Program-made: the position numbers and the translations under genes
Shown: one piece after another, positions 33,931 to 45,705 of the stretch
Position numbering within the stretch: position 1 is the stretch's first letter
How the letters are laid out: every line of letters starts with the position of its first letter
Assembly (NCBI GenBank): GCA_030068075.1
Contig: CM057825.1
Coordinates: forward strand, 78,693,123 to 78,757,122
Origin: Paguma larvata
Lineage: Eukaryota > Chordata > Mammalia > Carnivora > Viverridae
Reading direction: 5' to 3'
Length of the DNA stretch: 64,000 bases
The notes under the pieces: model-generated
What the model was told of the DNA's origin: nothing
The model's database searches: none
Seen by the model: the letters and a program-made list of their open reading frames with translations, nothing else

Positions 33931-36324
33931 AAGAACGTATCAGTATGGCCTGGGGGAGGGGTAGAAGAAAGGCATCTCAGGACTGGAAGATTCCAACATT
34001 AAGTTCCTCTGAATATGAGATCATTAACAGATGCCACGTTTGGCAAATATTACTAGTAGGCAAACTGTCTAGTTATAATGCTGAAGTTAGTGACTGGAGT
34101 ATCAGTTTTACTTATCTCATTGTTTTTTCCCCCAACCATGAAATAAAGCATGAGATGTATATGGTGGCAAGATAGTCATTTAAATGTCTTCCTTGTCCTT
34201 TTCCATACTGTTCAAATTCTTTACAATGCACATGTGACAATTCTATAATGAGAAAAATGCAATAAATAAATAGTAACAGCCTATATATTGTGCACAGTGC
34301 ATTTCAACCAGCGATCCTAAACCTGTGCACATTCCGCCGCATCATGATGTGAAAGTGCATTGCAAGGTTGGACACTCCCCTACAGTATTCAAAGAAAGAT
34401 GCCTATAAATATTTAAGTTTGTTAAAAACTTAGAATAATGATGCCTTGGTAAAAGTGATAAGACCAAGATGTCAACAGGGTACCATGGACATAATAGAAG
34501 CATGTTTATTGAACACACAAAAGATCACAGCTAAAAATCACCCTACAAAAGTTTATTAGTTAGCTTGAGAAGTAGTTTACAAGCATGTTCCTTATGTCTC
34601 TGTATGTTTTCCAACTCTCCAAATGCAGAGGGATAGCAAAAATGTAATCAGGGAAATAATTCTTGGCCACAACTCACATTCCAAAGGAAAAAATAACAAC
34701 AACAAAATACCCAAGCAAAACCATCAAACCACATCCTGGTAAAAACCTTTAATGTGCTGCTGGGGCATCATCTGGTCTCCATCATTACCAGCTGTGACTT
34801 GTATACCCGGGAAAGGCCAGACTTCAGCAATAGGAACTAAAATACAAGGCCCATGAAAGGCTTTGAAGTTGAATGTGGTTAGCAGCATTTGAAACTAAGG
34901 TGGCGACTAGAGAATTTAAGGAAGGGACAGACAAGGTCATATAAGACAGACTTATATAGGTCCTATTGTAAAAATATGAGGAATATTTTCAAGCCTAAAT
35001 AGGAATGGCAGCTTTCAGATCTGCCACAATAACCGTCCATTTTCATTTGGTAGATGTGAATAAAAACCCACTATGAACAGAGTACATGTGCATGCTAGGG
35101 GAGACGGGACAACAAAGCTGAAGAACTTTCTATCAAATGGGAGAAGAATGGCTAAATACTCTAAAAATGATAGCAGTAAACTTAATCCAAATATCACAAC
35201 TGTACTACTTGGTTCCTAGAGCCCATTCCACAGAACAGTTCCTAGGGATATAAATATGGGATCAAACAAGTTAGTCAAGATAAGCTGCTTACAGCAAAAC
35301 TTTCAAGACCTGCTGTTGGTCTCTCAGAGAGATATAATAAAAGCAACATGTCCCTCCCTCCTCTATTTACGAAACCCTTTTACCCAAAGCATCACAGAAG
35401 AGTGGTGCTCCAAAAAATACACTTGCTAAATCCTTCCTAGTAGAGATTAGGGTTACATAGGATGAATCAGGAATAATGTTGTGAAAGTTGGAACAGAGTT
35501 TCTAAACAAAGAGGTAAATAACTTGATGGAGAAGGAAGAGGAAGGCCAATACAACGGCTCAGAGGCTGAATTTTTGGCCAAGGGAAAAAGCAATCCGCGT
35601 TCATGGAAGAAACATGGATTTTAAACTTGGTTTGGCTGAGTGAGCTTTCTCGATGAACACTATAGAAGTCATAGCAAATCAGGTAACTGAAAAAGTCAAC
35701 CAACACTTTGAATTATAATTATTATAAGATCAATGAGAGGACAGCTGGTAAATCTTGAAGAATCTACTAATCTTATAGACAACATTTCACAGATACATTA
35801 TCCCTAAGTTGGTGTTTAAAATTATTGTTCTAAATAATTCAAGAGTTGCCACAAAATTTTAATGACCTGAATATTTAAAAGCTAGTACATATTTAATTTG
35901 TTTGTATTACTTTGTCTCTTCTATAAGCTTTACTTGTCTCTTGTAAGGCTGTATGCTTTAGAAGACAAATTAACAGTACTATTTAATGCATTTGTTCCTC
36001 CTAGAATCTAGACTTATCAACCTTAAGGCAGAAATACTGCCAAGTATAATCCTATCCTTGCAAAATATCATCGAAACGCTGATTCATACTGACTAAAGAA
36101 GCTGCATATTAATTACTCATTTCAATGTCAGTGTGTTCATTATACATTGCTCTTTCCAAGGGAGGGAAAGATAAGGAGATGCTCATGCTTCCAGGGCATT
36201 TCATTAAAATGCACAACGAAGCAAAAATAAGTTACTTTTGCCCTTTAAATGAATTATGTAGAACCAACTTGTGAAAATTATAATGGAACTGAAGGTTTCA
36301 TCATTTGGAGCCAAAAGAACATTT
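33931..36324. other. Unique sequence
   Basis: Near 34130-34270 a decayed LINE-like 3' end is possible (CAAATTCTTTACAATGCACA). Otherwise unrecognised. ORFs of 60-79 codons carry no domain. Confidence 0.45.
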
Positions 36325-36339
36325 TCAGGCTTCTTTCTT

Positions 36340-36504
36340 TTTTTAAAAATTATTTTATTTTATTTATTTTTTTAATAATTTATTGTCAAATTGGTTTCCA
36401 TACAACACCCAGTGCTCATCCCAACAAGTGCCCTCCTCTGTGCCCATCACCCACTCTCCCCCCACCCACCCCGCCTTTCCTCAGTTTGTTCTTAGTCTTT
36501 GAGA
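36340..36504 (-). mobile_element. Felid L1, severely 5'-truncated, with TSD
   Basis: Antisense end of a recent felid-type L1: T-rich tail, then AATTTATTGTCAAATTGGTT, TCCATACAACACCCAGTGCT, CATCCCAACAAGTGCCCTCC and the C-rich section. Only about 150 bp of element survives. The duplication TCAGGCTTCTTTCTT (36325-36339) / TCAGCCTTCTTTCTT (36505-36519) has one mismatch. The 90-codon ORF at 36249 is this element plus flank. Confidence 0.88.
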
Positions 36505-36519
36505 TCAGCCTTCTTTCTT

Positions 36520-37964
36520 AAATGCTTTCGATAGTTCACATCTATACAAATTATATTACAGTTTCTTCGATCTGGACTTCTTTGGTCTATGCCTCTAGTT
36601 CCTGACCACACACCTCCTCTCACTAGAATGGCAGATTTGGGTAATATCTGGGGTGACAAAGAGAACCTGACCTAGTAGAAATTCATCTTGGACTTGGGCT
36701 ATGTTCCCCTGTTTCAGTCATGCCTGAGCAAGTCTTATGTAAGAAATTACATCATGCACTAATTAATTAAATGCATCCAGCTGATAAGAAGAACTTAAAT
36801 GGTAGCTACTATGATGATGATGATTATAATTATGACAAGGATGAAGATCAAAATGAGGTTGATGCTGTTCCTTTCTAGTGAAGTGAAGAGACAGTCACCA
36901 AAGTTTCTCAGCTTGATGCCAAATCCCTTGGAACCAGAACTCAAGTGACACTTTCTTGTGGGGCTTAGGCATATCTGGGTATAGCTTGATAACTTGATGG
37001 CCCAAAGGTTTTTTTTTTGGATGGAGATTGGAAGTTTATTCATAGGGAACTTATGCTAAGGAAAGAACTAAAGATGGTGAGCTGAGCCTGTGACAAAGGC
37101 TTAGTTAGCAGAAGGGAGCAGGGTATATCTTTCCAGAACTGTCCTTATCCCATCCTCTTAGACACATGTACAAGCCCCAAGAGAGGAAAATGGAGCTATA
37201 ATTATCAATTAAAATATTCCTGCCAAATTGTATAATGCATCTGTTGTGATTCTACCCTACCAGAAGATTAGGCACCTCTGACTCCTCCTCAGCCCCCTGA
37301 CACAGACCCCAGGCAGATTTGGCAGTATGGACCTCAGGTCTTCATCAGGTGAGTCTGTCCAGGAGCTAACTATGCTGAGTAGAGCCACAGGAGGGACTGA
37401 AATGGCCAGGGAAGGAGCATGGAGAAGGGGAACTCCAAGGCCATGAGAGGGTATGTGGAGCTGCGTCGGAGAGCTACTGTGCACAGAAGAGCAACAGCAG
37501 GGTCAAACTACCCAGTGTTGCTGGATTTGTATACACTGAAACTGCCTCTGAGCATAGTTAAGGCATCCCCTAGAAGATTCCAGAAATACCAGTGGAAGGG
37601 CTGGCAAGGGTGCTCAAAGTCCTTTGCCAACAAGTGGGGAGAGCCAGCAACACTAGTGGACTTTGAGCTATTACTATTAATGTAATATTAATTACTCATA
37701 TGTTGTTCTGGTTGATGAGTCCTAGGAGAAGTGTGTGGCATATATAAATCTGGGGAGAGGTCCCCTTGCCTGTTTCCTGTTAGAAAAGAGAGGTTTGCAA
37801 AACATCATTCTAGGAGAATAAATCTGAGGTCTCAGAGTAGCTGCTGAAATATATGAAGTTTCTCTCTTTCCTTCCTTTTTCAAACTTAGTAGCAAAGCAT
37901 GAAACATGGAGGGATCATGCTAGGCCAGAAAGGAAGGTGGGAGAAGAGAACTAGAGAGATAGAG
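36520..37964. other. Unique sequence with a short ATG/ATT-rich tract
   Basis: A (GAT)-like tract at about 36810-36840 explains the isoleucine run in the minus ORF at 36795-37043. The 88-codon ORF at 37419-37685 and its antisense neighbour show no domain. No gene supported. Confidence 0.5.
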
Positions 37965-38300
37965 TGACAATTTTTGGGTCAATGAGCACCTGCCATGCAT
38001 TAGACTCTTGGCTGGATTTCTTTCATGGCCATTGCTATAGTTGCTTCACACACACATACACACACACACACGCACACGCACACACAAAGACAGACAGGAA
38101 GGAAGGAAGAAAAGAAGGAAGAAAAGGAAAAAACAAAGAAAACCTGAGTCAAGTATCATTATCACCATTTTACAGAAATAGCTAAGTTTCAGAAAATGAA
38201 GGAACTTGTTCAGGATCACATAGCTTCTAAATGCTAAAGCAAAATTTTGAATCAAGATCTATATTACATCAAAGTCCATGCTTGAACCTCCAAGTCAATC
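37965..38300 (-). mobile_element. MIR SINE split by a microsatellite
   Basis: Antisense MIR: CAATGAGCACCTGCCATGCA on the left; TATCATTATCACCATTTTAC, GGAACTTGTTCAGGATCACA and TAGCTTCTAAATGCTAAAGC on the right. The 85-bp CA/purine repeat at 38046-38130 lies between the two halves. Confidence 0.78.
38046..38130. repeat. (CA)n followed by GGAA-rich purine repeat
   Basis: CACACACA run with CG interruptions (to about 38087), then GACAGACA and GGAAGGAAGAAAAG units. The His/Thr- and Lys/Glu-rich ORF at 37964 is this repeat translated. Confidence 0.95.
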
Positions 38301-39140
38301 TTACGGGGTGCAGAAAGACTTCGAAATTCCCACTTCTATTGGTTTTTGACCTATGCTTGTCAGTAGGACCATTTTAGTCCAGATCAAGTAGTAACATGCA
38401 ACACACATGGTTCACTGAGTATCCTGAAGGAAGAGGACTTCACAGAGAGGATGACAGTAGCATCCTCACTCATTTGTTAGCTTTTAGTATGTCACAATGA
38501 TGTAGAGTGTGAGACCTAGATAAGTCACCTATATTATGTTTTTTAACTAATAAATCTCAGAGATAGACTGATGGTTTCAAATTATTCCTCCAAAGAAGTG
38601 GGAGACTGATAAGAATGGTAATAATAATATAAGCACATGTGAATGGCACAGGCATGAGCTCTTTGTCAACCACCATATAGACACAATGATGACACATGAG
38701 GTTCTGACTCAAAGTCAAGCCAAAAAAAAATTATGAAGCCTACTTAAGGATTGATATCAACATTGTAAATATTGTCTTATTATAGGATACATATCGGCAT
38801 ATACCGTACTTTGTGGTTTTTTTTACCAGTTATTCATGAGTATATCTAAATAGAAGCCAATCTTGAAACATTGTTTCAAATTTTAAATAAATAATTTCTA
38901 AAATAATAAAATTTTTGTAACAGGTTTAATACTAATAAAATTCAATACTGATAAGTTTAGTACTTCATGGGGAACAAAATGATTTTGTCATTAATGAATA
39001 TATACTTTTTAAATACTATACATTGCAACTTTATCTCAACTTTAAACTTTTCTCTTTCAGAGTAAAATGGACATGGTATATTCATTCTGTGGTGGATGTA
39101 TGTAACTTATGAACAAATACGTTTTATTTTTTTACTTTTT
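38301..39140. other. Unique AT-rich sequence
   Basis: Nothing recognised. AT-rich from 38740 onward. Confidence 0.5.
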
Positions 39141-39468
39141 GAAAAATGCTTATTTATTTTTGGGGCGCCTGGGTGGTTCAGTTGGTTAAGCAACCGAATT
39201 TAGCTTACATCATGATCTCATGGTTCATGGGTTCGAGCCCCATACTGGGCTCTGTTTAAATAGATATTTATTTTTGAGAGAGAGAGAGACAGAGAGAGAG
39301 TGAGCATGAGCAGGAGAGGGGCAGAGAGAGAGGGAGACAGAATCTGAAGCAGCCTCCAGGCCCTGGGCTGTCAGCACAGAACCGGACGCGGGGATCGAAC
39401 TCACAGACTGCGAGATCATGACCTGAACTGATGTCAGACATATAACAAACCAGGACACCCAGGTGTCC
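39141..39468 (-). mobile_element. CAN-SINE, outer copy of a second SINE-in-SINE nest
   Basis: Antisense SINE with tail ATGCTTATTTATTTTTG on the left of the inner element and TATTTATTTTTGAGAGAGAG plus the body on the right, ending CACCCAGGTGTCCC at about 39468. The duplicated TATTTATTTTTG on both sides of the inner copy is the latter's target site. The left edge of the tail is approximate. Confidence 0.85.
39161..39253 (+). mobile_element. CAN-SINE, inner copy, head only
   Basis: GGGGCGCCTGGGTGGTTCAG to CCCCATACTGGGCTCTGT, then it stops without the CT section, followed by TTTAAATAGA and the resumed outer tail. About half of the SINE is missing from its 3' side, which is unusual because SINEs normally lose 5' sequence. 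A post-insertion deletion is likely. Confidence 0.85.
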
Positions 39469-39936
39469 CTAAATTTATTTTTATTGAGGATTCATGTTCA
39501 AAAAGTCTAACAGGATACATTATCAAAAACGTTTTGCTGGCTGCTACACCATGTATCAGAGTGTAGTGAATACTTTGTGGTATATAAAAAGTTCTTGAAA
39601 AAAAATTTTTAATGAATAAATACCAAATAGGTATGAAGTATATACTTCACAGAAAAAGGGATATTTGGGTAACAAAAAGAAAAGAGGATGACTTTAATTT
39701 TAGAAAGAAGTTGGAAGCCATTGGAGGCAAATGTACATCACCTTTAGCTGTAGATTCTGTTATTTCAGCATCTCTTCCAGAAGGAGCCCCTTGCACTCTT
39801 GAAGTGATCTGGTTTATATGATAAATTTTATGATCGTCTTAATTATACAGAAAATGTTTAAATTTTTCAACTTCTCCATCTTACTCTATCCCTCTCCCTT
39901 TTTTTCCTACCTCTGACTTAAAATATCTATCTTCTT
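39469..39936. other. Unique sequence
   Basis: No repeat or gene. The 69-codon ORF at 39612 has no domain. Confidence 0.5.
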
Positions 39937-39942
39937 CTCTCT

Positions 39943-39986
<44 letters not shown>
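39937..39986. repeat. (CT)n microsatellite
   Basis: About 38 bp of uninterrupted CT (from about 39949), preceded by CTCCCTCC-type imperfect units. Polypyrimidine, no gene. Confidence 0.96.
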
Positions 39987-39988
<2 letters not shown>

Positions 39989-40614
39989 ATGAGGAGCCCT
40001 GTCACCTGTATGTGAGATCCTCCTGGCTATGACACATTTATGTCATGATCTTCCTTCCTTGCAAAATTCATCTCTCTCCCTCTCCTTAAGTGCCTTCATT
40101 CCCTGCCTATAAACATATCTAGGTCTTGAAAAATCTAAAATAAAAAAAATATTTTGAGACTAGCCTCTCTTCGAATTTATTTCCCCTTTTATTTTGGAAA
40201 GTCTTTAAAAGGAAGCTCTTACCTGCTATATCTATTTCCTTCTCCACCTAGCACACTATTGAAACTGCTCTTAAAGGTTCCTGGTGGCAGTGCCATTTCA
40301 TATATGCTAATCTCTATATTCCCTTACAAAATGTTAGTGGAAGCTTAATTAGATGCTTGAACAAGAATCCCAGCCCTTTAAGCAAAGGATGGTCCTCCTC
40401 TACCCAGGAAAATCGGAGACGGTGAAGGGAGGAAGCCACCACCTGATGTTCGGTCAGGTGGGATGCACTGGCGACCTTCATATGAGCATCTCACCCAAAG
40501 CTATTTTCTTAGTGCCCCTCCCTCTGCATCTTTACCTGAATATTTGAAATTATTGACCAGATTTCACTAAAAGTTTCTATTATTTTGGTATACTCCAGGA
40601 CATTACAAGGTGTG
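39987..40614. other. Unique sequence
   Basis: No recognised element. Two 64-codon ORFs (40154, 40353) without domains. Confidence 0.5.
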
Positions 40615-40800
40615 GTGTAAATACTACAAAATTTGGAGTCAGAAAGATCTGAATGTGAATTCTGTATTGCTCAGTGATCTCACCCAAGTCATTAGCCTCT
40701 CTGAACCGGACTTCACTGTCTCTCAAACGGAATCGACGACACCTCACTCACAGGCTGATTATCACTAAGAGTTACGAGAGACTATGTTCATGTGGACACT
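40615..40800 (+). mobile_element. MIR SINE remnant
   Basis: Sense MIR: TTTGGAGTCAGAAAGATCTG, CTCAGTGATCTCACCCAAGT, CATTAGCCTCTCTGAACC, CTCACTCACAGGCTGATTAT. Confidence 0.75.
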
Positions 40801-42804
40801 GGTTTATGTGTGTTTTAAACTTTTCAACTGCCTTAAATGGCACAAGTCATTGAGCTGACTGTGCTTTAATCCACACTAACTTGCAATAGAATCAAAAGTG
40901 CTGAGGAGTCACTTTTGATGCAGTGTTTATTCTCCACATATTTGAGTATAGAGTTTTTGGGACAGTGGCACCATCTGTTTCTGCAAGAACATGAGAAATA
41001 AATGTTCTAAGAAACTTTCTGGACTGTGCCCAAGATCTGACTTATTTTCCTATAGTTTATGTTGAGTATGTTTTTCTAATTCCATTTTATAATATGTAAA
41101 TAATAAGAAAAAAAGGTATGAAAGAAAGTAATAGAAGAGTATAACAGAAAAAAATTGGGATCTATTGCGAAATGTCTGAGAAGGAGCAAGAGACCAGCCT
41201 AAGGAGAGGTACACTTAACCCATACCCTTCTTTAGAGAATTGCAGGCAAGAGATATTCAGTGGCCGGTGGCAGGGGCAGGAGTCCCTAAAGTGCCTTCAC
41301 AGGACCCATATGAACCGGAGTCCACTTTAAACCCCTGCCATGTCCGTGGCACACTGACAGCCGTCATGGAAGTATGCACTGGTAAAAGCAATGTTCCCTC
41401 CTCCTCCTCCCCTTCCCCCACATTCCAAATTCCATAGGAATATGGAGGGGGAAGATTAGAACTGCCAGTTTAGAAAAGCAGCTGAATGTACCACTTTCCT
41501 CAGTCAGGGAATTTCCACCTACAATATGCAACAATCCCAAACTAGAAAGAAAAGAGATGTCTCAACTTAATATCAAGGTGAAAGTTTTGATAATTATGAG
41601 ACTGGACATTATACTTACTTATCTGAGGATGTGTTTTAGGTCTGGTCACTAAGAGTGACCATCAAAGGACTGCCTATGTTTTCACCCAGGGGCAGGGTTG
41701 TTTCGGAATAAAAAATCTGAGGCAACAGGAAGCAGGAATAAAATTGTGTAACCTGGTTCAGTGACCTCAGTTACACCCCAGCACAGTCCTTTGCTCTGCT
41801 GCCCCAGGTCCCTGCAGGCATCTCTCTCACTGAGACACTAGTCCTTGGCTATTCCCCAAGCTGCAGGTGCATATTAAAACCAAAGCTGACACAACATAGC
41901 GTTAGGTTGAAGAAGTCCACTATCAGAGACCCGGGGAATGGGAAAGGTGCCTTGTGTGGGGGCTCCAAGAGCAGGATGCTGAATTTTTGCTTTGATGGTC
42001 AACACTGTAAGCCACGTCATGAAAGACGGAATAATTCCTATGGTCCGCTATGTTGACTGCAATTTGAGATGTACCAGAAAGAAGAATTATGGGAAGTGGG
42101 GTTAGGACAGGAATTCCAGGAGAAGGAGCAAAGACGAGGGATGTTTCAGTTGGCTTTAGAGACTCCCACTACCAAGAGTCCCCACTTTTATATTGCCTTT
42201 CAACACCCTTCAGTGCATAATCCAAACGTCTGTCCTGCCACTGCCAAGCACACATTGGTGGATATGCAGCAATGAAATTAGCTAGAGAGAGAAAAGGACA
42301 CTTTCTTTAGTTATGGCCTGAAAAGTCAAAATTTTATCTCAACGTGGTTCTTCAGAAAGCAGGAGTAAATGTTACCAGAAAGTTACTGCCTCCCATAAAA
42401 GGCAAGGCAACTGTAGACACGAACTTAGCCTCCATCTCAGAGAGTGATTGGGTGCAGTGACTTATGGGCAGGATTCGTCAGGTGGGGGGAAGGCAACAGC
42501 CCCAGCGCTGTAGACCAGAGGAAACAATGCCTTATAATCTGCTGAACAAATGATAAGTCAAATTACAGAAAACACAGAATGGAGAGATAAAAGCACATTC
42601 CCCGCGGCCAGGAAATTGTAGAGCATTTATCCAGGAAGTTTAAAATGAGAGGATTTCCCTGAGCCCACTCGCTATATTTATCTTTCTCATTCTTACTGTT
42701 CTGTCTTCATTTCTCATTTCCTGTATCTTATGGACATTTTTTAACAATCAATCCATGTGGAGGTAAGTCATATGCATATAAATCAGTTTAAATATTTAAA
42801 AGTT
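40801..42804. other. Unique sequence with a small hairpin
   Basis: A perfect 10-bp stem ATCAAAAGTG / CACTTTTGAT with a 9-base loop lies at 40891-40919. No gene or repeat recognised. ORFs of 65-68 codons lack domains. Confidence 0.5.
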
Positions 42805-43008
42805 GGGGGCACCTGGGTGGCTCAGTTGGTTGAGCGTCCAACTTCGGCTCAGGTCATGATCTCACGGTTCGCGAGTTCGAGCCCCACGTCGGGCTCTTGG
42901 AGCCTGGAACCTGCTTCTGATTCTGTGTCTCCCTCTCTCTCTGCCCTTCCCCTGCTCACACTCTTCTCTCTCAAAAATAAATAAACATTAAAAAAAATAA
43001 TAAAATTT
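42805..43008 (+). mobile_element. CAN-SINE (SINEC_Fc) lacking ~20 bp of the body
   Basis: Sense felid SINE from GGGGCACCTGGGTGGCTCAG to AAAAATAAATAAACATTAA. In the body GGGCTCT joins directly to TGGAGCCTGG, so the usual GTGCTGACAGCTCAGAGCC is missing. Flanks ATTTAAAAGTT and TTTAAAAAGTT suggest a target-site duplication. The ORF at 42757 is the SINE frame. Confidence 0.96.
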
Positions 43009-43020
43009 TTTTAAAAAGTT

Positions 43021-44192
43021 TTATTTGTCTGTAAACATTGATACAGATTCACTGAAACAAAACAAACACCAAAAAGAAAAAAACCCTTAATTCCTAAAGC
43101 TATTGTAATTAACCAAAATTCAGAGAGCCTGTCATGACAAAAATTTTAATGTTGTACCTAAGAATAAAATCATTCTGATTTTAACATTTATTTCTGAAAA
43201 ACATCCACTTTCCACACTTTTTTAAAATAAAATGGGAAGCACTATTTTCCTCATTAAATTTATGTAGTTAATGAAATGAATAACGGTCACTTTCAGTTTT
43301 AAAATTCAATGTATATCAATCAATACTTGCTTCCTTAAATCACCTCCCTACATTCATTTTGCAAGTTTTCATATTTGCAACACAGGTATTAAGAAATAGT
43401 TGAGCAATGACTTCTTATTTTTTAAGATTAGAATCTACTTGGGATATAAGACCACTTAGCCTACCCTAAACAGTCCTTCTTAAACACTATGGTTATTGTT
43501 TTTTTAAGTGTTGACTAAAAAAAATCCTTTGATTTATAAGATTCAGTCTAGTTTGGTTATTTTCATAGCTGATTATATTTTAAAAATGACCTCAAATTGG
43601 TTTTGAGCAGATTTGCTAGATGGTGTACTAATTTAAATGCAATAGCAATGAGCTCGGTCCATCTGCATACTGAATGATCTGAGAACCACCCAAGAAGACC
43701 CTCAGCATCCACCATGCCACACATTCCCATGGAAAGGAAGGACTAAAATGTGAAGTGATGGGTGGTCCTGAGGCAGAGCCTCGGGGTGGGGGTGGGGGGG
43801 TAGAGCTGCCCCCATGGAGATGCCCAAAAGCTCCTCACAGCCTCCTTCTGAAGGGCAGGCTGTGTGGTCAGAGCAGCTGTGACACCCCCCAGATGGTCCC
43901 CCTGTTCAGGCACTGAAGCCCTAAGTAACCACTAACTTACTTGCTACAAACACCCTTCTTGTCCTCCCCGCTGGTAATGCAAACACTGGTGTTTCTATGC
44001 TCAGGGCTTTTTTTTCCTTCGTATCCTAGTATCCCAGAATCCATTCAAGTTGACTTCCTTTACAGTTGATCATTCCACAACACTTTAATTAGAGAGGAAA
44101 ATTCCTCAGCTTAAATAAAGCATGCTTAATGCAGTAAGCATGACCCCTTAGAAATATGTAAAGACTTAGCTTCATTTTATTAACAAATCTCT
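43021..44192. other. Unique sequence with a G-rich tract
   Basis: 43783-43801 is nearly pure G (GGGGTGGGGGTGGGGGGG), a possible G-quadruplex on the plus strand. No gene, CpG island or repeat recognised. Confidence 0.5.
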
Positions 44193-44677
44193 TGTGCATT
44201 GAATTATGTACCCACCCCCCAAAGCACTATGTTGAAGTCCTAACCCCCAGTACATCAGAAGGTGACATTATTTCGACCTAGCACTAACTTGGTTATTCAG
44301 CATTAACCAAGTTAATGCTAGGTCATTAGGATGAGTCTTGATCCAACATGGCTGGGGTCCTCATAAAAACAGGAATTTTGGACACAGAGACAAACAAGGA
44401 AGAAAGATGGTGTGAAGTCACAGGGAGGGCCATACAAAGATCAAGGATTGGCGTGATGCATCCGTACGCCAAGGAATGCCGAAGATTGCTGGCAAACCAC
44501 CGGAGGCTAGGAAGAGGCAAGAAGGGATTCTCCAACAGGTTTCAGAGGGAGTGTGATCCTGGGACACCTTGATTTTAGGCTTCTAGCTTCCAAAACTGTG
44601 AGACAATTAAGTTTCGGTTGTTTTTAAGTTACCCGGTTTGTGTTACTTTGTTACAGCAGCCCTAGGAAACTAATACA
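44193..44677 (+). mobile_element. MaLR-type solo LTR (MLT1-like)
   Basis: Sense LTR: TGTGCATTGAATTATGTACC, ATGTTGAAGTCCTAACCCCC, GAAGGTGACATTATTT, GGTCATTAGGATGAGTCTTG, GTCCTCATAAAAACAGGAAT, CCAAAACTGTGAGACAATTA, ACTTTGTTACAGCAGCCCTA and the end AAACTAATACA. No internal genes. The 69- and 74-codon ORFs here are LTR readings. It holds the hairpin at 44275-44324. Confidence 0.8.
44275..44324. repeat. 21-bp-arm inverted repeat (hairpin) inside the LTR
   Basis: Left arm GACCTAGCACTAACTTGGTTA (44275-44295) and right arm (44304-44324) are reverse complements with one mismatch, separated by the 8-base loop TTCAGCAT. The right arm fits the expected LTR sequence; the left arm does not. Confidence 0.92.
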
Positions 44678-45467
44678 TTAACCAAAACTCTTTTCCAGTT
44701 TCCTTTCTTGCTCCCCATTATTATTTTGTGAGTTTGATAAGCAGGAGCTGAGGGCTGTCCTGATTTTCACTTTTAGTACATTATCTTTTCTTGGCCTCAG
44801 AGATGGAATTTAATCTTAATTCCATTGCTGCTGCAAATGAAGCTGTAAAAAGAGTTCCACTATTAAAAGAGATCCTCACTTCAGGCTGCAGGACCTAAGG
44901 AAGTTAAGTGATAAGATCCACAGACCCTGGCTCCTACAATGGTTTGCTGGGTTTTATAGCCTTAGCACAAAAGGTAATTCTCTCTCCCCCACCCTCCAAA
45001 TGAACCAGAGTTTAAATGACGAAGGACTTATCACTATTTGCTTGGCAAATCTGCCTCTGCCAGTACCATCTTGCATCTGCAAACCTGCTTGTCATTACAT
45101 CCAGAGGAGGGCAAGGATATCTCTCGGCTTCAGGGATGCTTCCAGCAGCAGTAAAATTCATCTCCACATTATAAGCCATGTGCCTGTAGGCATGTCAGCA
45201 TTCCCAGCTACACACAAATCTAAGTGAATTAAAGATAGAGCCCTGTTCCCATCCTTTCTAATAATACTGATGAAAACATAACAGCAAATGAAACCAGTCT
45301 TATAGCCTCAATTATAGTGAGTTTTTTTTTTAAATTTCTGACCATTTAAATATCTTTTTCTAGGTCAAAATATTTGTTATAAGACCTCTCTCTCATAAAA
45401 TGCTATCAAACCATTCCTTTATTCATTTATTTTTTCAACAAGCAGATATTAATATGTAAAATAAACA
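44678..45467. other. Unique sequence
   Basis: No gene recognised. The 75-codon ORF at 45000 has no domain. Confidence 0.5.
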
Positions 45468-45705
45468 GCAACCATTTATTAAGAGCTTACTATGTACCAG
45501 GCACTGTGGTGGGTGCTTTACCTTACCACTTTGAGTCTTCGTAACAACCATATAAGGTTTATACTATTATTACCCCATTAATGGAGAAGACTAAGTGACG
45601 TTCACCTGCCCAATGGTCCATACCCAAATTTACATACTCAACACTTGAAACCAAATCTCTGACATCAGACCCTATACTCTTAACTTTTCAGCTATTCTGC
45701 CTCTA
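45468..45705 (-). mobile_element. MIR SINE, well preserved
   Basis: Antisense MIR: CAACCATTTATTAAGAGCTT, ACTATGTACCAGGCACTGTG, CGTAACAACCATATAAGG, TTATACTATTATTACCCCAT and GAAACCAAATCTCTGAC. Confidence 0.9.
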
